Part shown: one piece after another, positions 45,633 through 51,135 of the stretch
Numbering within the stretch: the stretch's first letter is position 1
Layout: the number at the start of each line of letters is the position of its first letter
NCBI GenBank assembly: GCA_001632425.1
Contig: KV425619.1
Coordinates: forward strand, 1-51,135
From: Neolentinus lepideus HHB14362 ss-1
Lineage: Eukaryota; Basidiomycota; Agaricomycetes; Gloeophyllales; Gloeophyllaceae
Reading direction: 5' to 3'
Length of the DNA stretch: 51,135 nucleotides
Program-made: the position numbers and the translations under genes
The notes under the pieces: generated by a model
What the model saw: the letters and a program-made list of their open reading frames with translations, nothing else
The model's database searches: none
What the model was told of the DNA's origin: nothing

Positions 45633-48304
45633 CTAAAGCTTGATCAAGTCAGCGGCCTGAAACTGTAAGTCAGCTGTAGAATCCGGCGGGAAAATTGGCA
45701 ACTCACCTTTTCAGCCAAACCGTACAGTGTAGACTGCAGGTGAGCGGACAATTCCTGTATGCAGCTTTAGCTCGTACTTGCACATAACACTGGCATGAAT
45801 ACATACCACCGGCAACACAGAAGCATCAACCTTGAACTGATCATTAGATCTGGCTGGCGAGAGGACTGCTATGAAGACTCACCACCCTGACGTTGGCGGT
45901 CCCATAGACTCTCAGGTGGCTATCCACGACCCCACCATCGTCTCTGGGAAGCATTGCTGCCGTGCCCACCGGATGGTATATAGGCGAGAGAGCATTCTTG
46001 CAATATTCCTTAATGTCGTCCACACTCTCCAATGAAAGATCGGGTCTCAGGATTTTGACGACCTCATCTTTGAGAGAATCAGTCTGCGCTAATTTGCGCG
46101 CAAACAAAACAGCTCTAGCGAGAATATCCAGGTCGACAGGGTTTGAGAGGTAACCTGGGTCAATGGCGGGAGCGGCGAGAGGATCAGCAGATTGAATATG
46201 GGCTGAACCGCGAGAGAAGGGATGAAGGAGGACGGAAAGGAATGTCATGTGGCATATGTCGGGTGCAGGAGCTAGATCATTTCCGTCTCCAGGTACAAGC
46301 GCCGGATGCATGAATAACCTGCACGTATATGTCAGACCAACGGTGGTGGTTATATCAATAATCAACATACTCAAGCTGTGCTTTACTGCTATCGGCCAAC
46401 CATGACTTGTATAGCTCATACTGCTTGAGAAGACTTGGAGATATATTTCCGGCGAGCTCGTCTTCCGCCCTGGTCAGGACTACCTTCATATCGTTCTGAG
46501 TCATAAACGATGACAACGGAAGGTATGAATAGGCAGTATGCGTCGACCGAGAAAATCCTCCAGACTGGCTCTTCTGGCTGAATCCACATTTAATCCTCAG
46601 GGTCATTCAGTGAATCCCCAAGTGAACTTACTAGAGCTCCATCTCCTGCGCTACAAATGTCGGATCGAAGAATTTATCTGCGGTGACGTGGTGACCTGCG
46701 ACCTGAATCGTGGTACGAACGTAACAATGATCCTCTGAATCGTAAATTGGACCAATTATACAATACAACGCTCGGTATCGGGGAAGAACTCACGGAAGTT
46801 TTCCCCAACGGGTAATTCAAGCAATTGCGTGATATTGTACTTGGAAAGGATATCCTTTTTGCCGATCCCTATCGAGTGTAGGACATCAGTACGACCCATC
46901 ACGAACATAACACTCTTCGACTAACCGGATAGCTCCAGAAATTGGGGAGTCTTCATGGTGCCTATACCAAGCGTGTAACATTTGGACTCGCATATTTTAC
47001 ATTAGCGTGATTGCGTACCAGCGGAGATGATAACTTCGCGCTTCGCCGAGACATTGTACGTTTTGCCGTCATTGATGTATTCAACTCCGGTAGCGACGAG
47101 CGGGGATCGGTTCTCCGAGAATATGATTTTGGCAGCGTGAGCTCCTGTGGTCACAGCCAAGTTGAGCCGATGCGCGTTCGGCTCGTAGTAACCCTAATAA
47201 GAGGGAAGGTTGTAGCATATACGAAGAAATGATCGGAAAGGGACCATACCGTCGTGGAGAAACTTCTCGTAGCTGTAGTAGGGTCTACACAACTCGTCGT
47301 AAAAACAAATCCGGTGTTTAGGCCTGTATCCTAGACGATCGCTTTCATCGGTTCATAGACCATGTTGTAACGAGATCGGACGTACAGGATCCGGGTTAAC
47401 CGAGATACCAAAGGTCTCGAACGCCTTCTGAGTGGGGTGGTATAGGTCCCAAACGTGCGGCGGATGGGTGCTGTGGATCGGCCCTTTGCTGCCATGATAA
47501 TCACTTTCACATCCCAGCTGGCACTCTTGTGCCAGTTTCGGGTCAGGAAAGTGGAATGTTTCGGCCTGGAATCTGATGAGTTAGCTGCATACAGTTCGAA
47601 TATCTTATACTCTACCTTTTTGAAGTATTTCAGCATTTCTTCCCAGTTCCACCCAGTATTGCCCATTTGCTCGAGAGCTATAGACATATGAGACTAGGGC
47701 GTGAAGTGGACTTATCCAGTAGCGTACCATCGTATTCGCCTGAAGAGGCACGACCAGTAACTAGAAAGTTAGTCTACGCGGCCACACATCAGTCCTTATA
47801 CTCATATGCTGAATGAGGCACTCCGGAGAACTTACTGCTGAGGAGCCTCCAAGGACCTTTCCTCTGTGGTAACATTGAAATTGGTCAACACTCCTTTGTG
47901 CTTGGATGACAACGAGATACCTTGGCTGAGAGATGACACGGTTGTTAGCGCCTCTCTGAGGTACGGTGGTGAAGCACCAGTCAAACTTCGGATTCATGAC
48001 TGCGGCACCGGCCATACCTGTGGATACAGATCTTCAACAAAGACGACATCGATCCTGTCTGGATAATAGGCCTACCCGGTACGAGAAGCTCAGGGGCTCC
48101 CGCGAGATATTGACCTGCTTCGATGACACCCACTTTCACATCAGGGTCTTCTGAAAGCCTGTCTCAGAAGCCTTCAATAATGAGCACGCTCAAAGGACTC
48201 TGAATGAATACGAACCGAGCGGCCACAACGAGACCGCATAGACCTCCGCCGACGATGATATAGTCAAACGGGGTTGAGGCGAAGTCTTGAGCGTCGAGAA
48301 TCAT
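45633..48304 (-). CDS. GMC oxidoreductase (aryl-alcohol oxidase/choline dehydrogenase-like)
   Basis: FAD-dependent alcohol oxidase or dehydrogenase, about 600 residues, assembled from at least a dozen small exons. It starts MILDAQDFASTPFDYIIVGGGLCG: the FAD-binding G-x-G-x-x-G is at 19-24 and there is no signal peptide, so an intracellular enzyme is likely, unlike secreted ligninolytic aryl-alcohol oxidases. In order follow VGVIEAGQY, GKVLGGSSATNFLVTGRAS (GMC signature 1, split by an intron), ALEQMGNTGWNWEEMLKYFKK, GPIHSTHPPHV, GTMKTPQFLELSGIG (GMC signature 2), FMHPALVPG, HPVGTAAMLPRDDGGVVD (catalytic His), and VDASVLPV then ELSAHLQSTLYGLAEKAADLIKL, with the second catalytic-pair His in SAHLQ. 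Every frame break seen coincides with plausible GT-AG introns, so I judge it functional. The same strand carries a P450 2.6 kb away. The substrate is unknown. Confidence 0.87.
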
Positions 48305-49705
48305 AGCTGTGCACACTTCGGCTGCAGGGGTGTGCTGGGTTATCCAGCTCTTCCAACGCTACCTTAAGAACATATGGACCATCACGATAGGCCAACAGGA
48401 AGAGATGAGATGGAACACGGCTCCTCCAGGACTTAAGGAGCCAGGAATAACTATGGATGGTAAATCAGAACTCACAACGAACGAGAAACCGCCGTAGGTC
48501 CACGTTCTCACGAAAGGGAGATGCAGTGCGAGCGCTAGAGTCCGGAGATATAATTTTTTTATAACTTCTATAGTCACTATATGGTTGAATTCTGAGACCT
48601 GTGTCTACGTCGCGAGTACTGTCAAGATGTGTTGGTGTGTACGGGATGAATGGTCTAGAGAAGGTATCGAAACAGAGTCAAGCTCAGGCAGGGAGTTTAA
48701 AGGCAAGCTGGTCGGAGAGCAAGAGGAGGAAGCTTCCTGGTCTTCGAACAGTCACTTGAGCCAATACTGAATACAGAGAACATATATAAACCGAGCGAGA
48801 CTTGATGAAGTAGGACTCAGAGAGATTGCCTCTGCTAAATCCAAATCAAGAAGTGCTACCTAATCGGGCCACGCAACGCTGCCTGTTTGAGTGACAGGAC
48901 TCCCACGGGGGACCTCACTGACGTCGAAACTAAAAGGCAACAAGTCTCCCTATGAAGACCCGTTGCTTGCCTACTCGGTCGAATTGAGGAGACGTGTTTA
49001 CAAGTCTAGGTTGACAGCCAATTTGCCGAATCACTAGAGTCCCTGGCTACAGGTGCACCGTGCATGACCGCGTATCCACCATTGTGAGTCAACGACTTGC
49101 ATATTTGCAGCCGGTCCTTGTCGAGACAAAAGTGCTGATTTGAAACTTTTCATCATTCCTGAACACCCTGGAAATTTCACCACAGCAACCTCAGATGATG
49201 TACACGACTCAGAACGATCATCCGCCTGGGCGCAGGATTCGACATGAATAGACAGGTCACTTACAGGGATTCTCTGCCTTCCAAGGCTAGCTCGGACATC
49301 GGCCGAATATACCAAAATGGTACAGTATTGTGTGCCCATCCATTCAGTGTTTGATCGGAGAACTTCAAGTTCGCGAGGTGTTTGAACCTGTCACCGGCCA
49401 GAAAGGTGATGAATTCCAGAAGATCTTAGATCCTATCGGACAGAAGCCTGTACCCGCAAGGCTCGCGGGTGCGACTACCGAGTCTTACCGGTACTCGTTC
49501 CCACCTATTCCATCGGCGCCCAACGGTATTTGAGCGCAAAGAGACAGGTGTATCATCAGTCATAGCAAGATCCACATATCCGGCATAGAATATAGTACAT
49601 TGGAAATCGGCTGGTAATATAAATAATGACTCATCACCATAATGTTAGGACAACTTCAACGATGATAACTAGGCAGTACATCCTGTAAAGAACATGTGTC
49701 CTATT
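48305..49705. other. 1.4 kb without recognisable gene
   Basis: Includes the GMC upstream region. Open frames of 101 codons (49034-49339, minus) and 67 codons (49330-49533, plus) resemble nothing I know. A 'catatataaac' stretch at 48781 is far from the GMC start. Confidence 0.4.
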
Positions 49706-50582
49706 TTACACATCTCCTGTCTCGGAGAAGTGTACCGCGGCCGGCGGCACAGGTTTGGTATCATCAGAGACAATTCTTGCCTTGTCCTGGCTGGATACGG
49801 TCTGTGCGGCTTGCAATTCATAAGCCTCTGCAGCGTCCCGGTGCACCTGCATAATTTATAAGCACACCATCTGCCAGCTGCTAGCTGACTTACGAGTGAT
49901 GTAGTCGTAACCTGGATTCCAACCTGAGTCACACATGAGCAACCTGCATTGATCAGGGACAGGCAAAGCACTCACCTGACAGTTTCCTGTCCAGACAAAA
50001 CCATGTCCCTGCCCTTGTCGTTGTCTCCCGGATGTTCTGCTCGACGAGGCACCGGCCCTTGATTCTTCCGGCGTGCTGTCGTAGAGGCGCCAGAATATCC
50101 GGGCGTTCAGTGACGACATACAGCAGTTCGTGTACAACTTCGCCAAGGGCAGATTGAAGATAAAATGGCTGTTACAGAATGAGCGGAAGTAAAGGAGAAC
50201 ACTTGTCGCAACATACATGCTCGTATTCTAGAGCTCAGGAAGTCAATGGTCATCTGGGGTGTATGAATGAGCCACTTACAGAGGCAAAAAACATGACGAG
50301 ATCCAATATGGCAACTACAGTTGTTATCATACCAGTTGGGACGGTCACTTTCCTCGAGTTACATACACGATGCGAAGGATCACATGTGCGACTTACATCG
50401 TATCAGCCGGGATATTACATTATCAGTTGCAGCGAACCCCGATCGGTGATTTCTCTACCACAACTTCAATACTGTCTGCTCGAAGTTAGCAGAACTGACA
50501 CTTACCAGGTGCAACACCAACGTGAGCGTGATGACACTGTCTGTGAGTGCCGTCCCAATCAGCCACACCGAAATAATTGGCT
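49706..50582 (-). CDS. DUF6534-type membrane protein, 3' part
   Basis: Exons give IISVWLIGTALTDSVITLTLVLHL (helix), TGMITTVVAILDLVMFFAS (helix), SHFIFNLPLAKLYTNCCMSSLNAR (last helix with the hallmark 'LxKLYxNxxMxxLNAR'), a Ser/Arg-rich tail, VGIQVTTTS, and the end VHRDAAEAYELQAAQT to HFSETGDV. This matches the C-terminal half of the DUF6534 family, an Agaricomycete-specific integral membrane family of unknown role. GT-AG junctions support the order. The N-terminal four helices are not recognisable in 50583-51135, so the gene either continues outside the window behind repeat sequence or is truncated at its 5' end. Confidence 0.65.
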
Positions 50583-51135
50583 CTAAGATCTGGAGGTTCG
50601 AAAATCGCTAGAGACATCGCCAATCAGAACGCAAACAATGCCTCCCTGAATTCTTAGTCAGTGAATACACTTGGGCAAGAGGGCCACTGCTCTGCATGGC
50701 ATGGGTACGAGTCCTGAAGTCACTCATTGCATTTCTGAACATATTGCCAGAAATTTATGCCATTCATTATAGTTGAAAATTGGTCTAAAATGGATTTTTA
50801 ATCCCATTTTAACCCATTTTAATCCATCTTTTTGCTGGTGATTAATTATAATGTGGTATGGAAAGTCCCGACAATTCTGCTGTAGCCATTGATTCACCTC
50901 TACATGAGATCAAGTCTTGTAACACCATTGTGTGGATATTACCATCTGAAAGTAGCAGGACCCAACACCAAACAAAGGTCCTCATCAAAAATTACCATAT
51001 TTGGAAGGTATAACAAACAAGCAAACAAACAAATTGGTGGGCACCAGCCACCCTAGGTTGTACAAATTTTTCTGACATTTTTAGCAATTTTTCCGATTTT
51101 TCTCAGTGGAAATACTAGCTATTGGTGACCAATGA
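50583..51135. other. AT-rich repetitive edge
   Basis: Contains a small tandem repeat around 50788-50832 ('aatcccattttaacccattttaatcc') and a (caaa)n-like run at 51017-51034. No coding signal is seen. It may be an insertion that cuts the DUF6534-type gene. Confidence 0.45.

Noticed and set aside
27405..48304. A secondary-metabolite biosynthetic cluster spanning the right half
   Set aside because: There is no terpene synthase, PKS, NRPS or prenyltransferase in the window, and the oxidative genes are separated by unrelated and decayed genes.
1..51135. tRNA, rRNA or CRISPR features
   Set aside because: No cloverleaf with T-loop consensus, no conserved rRNA segment and no regularly spaced direct repeats with unique spacers were seen.

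Overview
The window looks like a nuclear chromosome segment of a filamentous basidiomycete, most likely an Agaricomycete of the polypore type. The evidence is many 45-70 nt GT-AG introns, P450s and GMC oxidoreductases typical of wood-decay fungi, orphan seven-helix membrane proteins known mainly from Agaricomycetes, and a gene-poor background full of short transposon remnants. The species is inference. I saw no rRNA, tRNA or CRISPR array.

Left part (1-12.7 kb): an intact minus-strand P450 (1055-3543) stands next to a plus-strand MFS transporter pseudogene (4030-6420) that carries a diverged internal tandem duplication. A 44-bp repeat at the window start recurs at 7029. Next is a seven-exon gene (7391-11592) for a protein of about 1200 residues with six evenly built C4 zinc-binding-like modules and a C-terminal region I cannot assign. 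A cyclophilin gene with a probable mitochondrial presequence (11864-12683) converges on it.

Middle (12.7-30.9 kb): 12.7-20.8 kb is mostly decayed and repetitive, with a sugar-transporter remnant and a Tc1/mariner-like MITE with TA duplication. Then come a 14-helix-type drug/metabolite MFS exporter (20876-22630), an Msb1/Mug8-type morphogenesis protein (23740-27404, minus) and a small single-pass membrane protein with a Pro/Gly/Tyr-rich tail (28449-29113, minus).

Right part (30.9-51.1 kb): an FCP1/NIF-like HAD phosphatase-domain gene (30965-32677) has a second, broken copy about 7 kb downstream. That copy is split by a 2557-bp inverted-repeat transposon with a 3-bp ACA duplication, which contains a 794-bp hAT-like element with an 8-bp duplication and a glucosamine-6-phosphate synthase (GFAT) fragment. 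The copy also carries a 161-bp Harbinger-like MITE with TAA duplication. Between the copies is a seven-helix membrane protein gene. Beyond them lie a second intact P450 (40896-43046), a decayed Ser/Thr-rich surface protein, an intact GMC oxidoreductase (45633-48304) and the 3' part of a DUF6534-type membrane protein, all on the minus strand.

The two P450s, the GMC enzyme and the MFS exporter are all compatible with secondary metabolism or detoxification, but there is no backbone synthase here, so I do not call a biosynthetic cluster. The strongest candidates for something undescribed are the six-module zinc protein and the transposon stack that carries a GFAT fragment. All gene models were built by eye from splice signals and family knowledge; no alignment or search was run.
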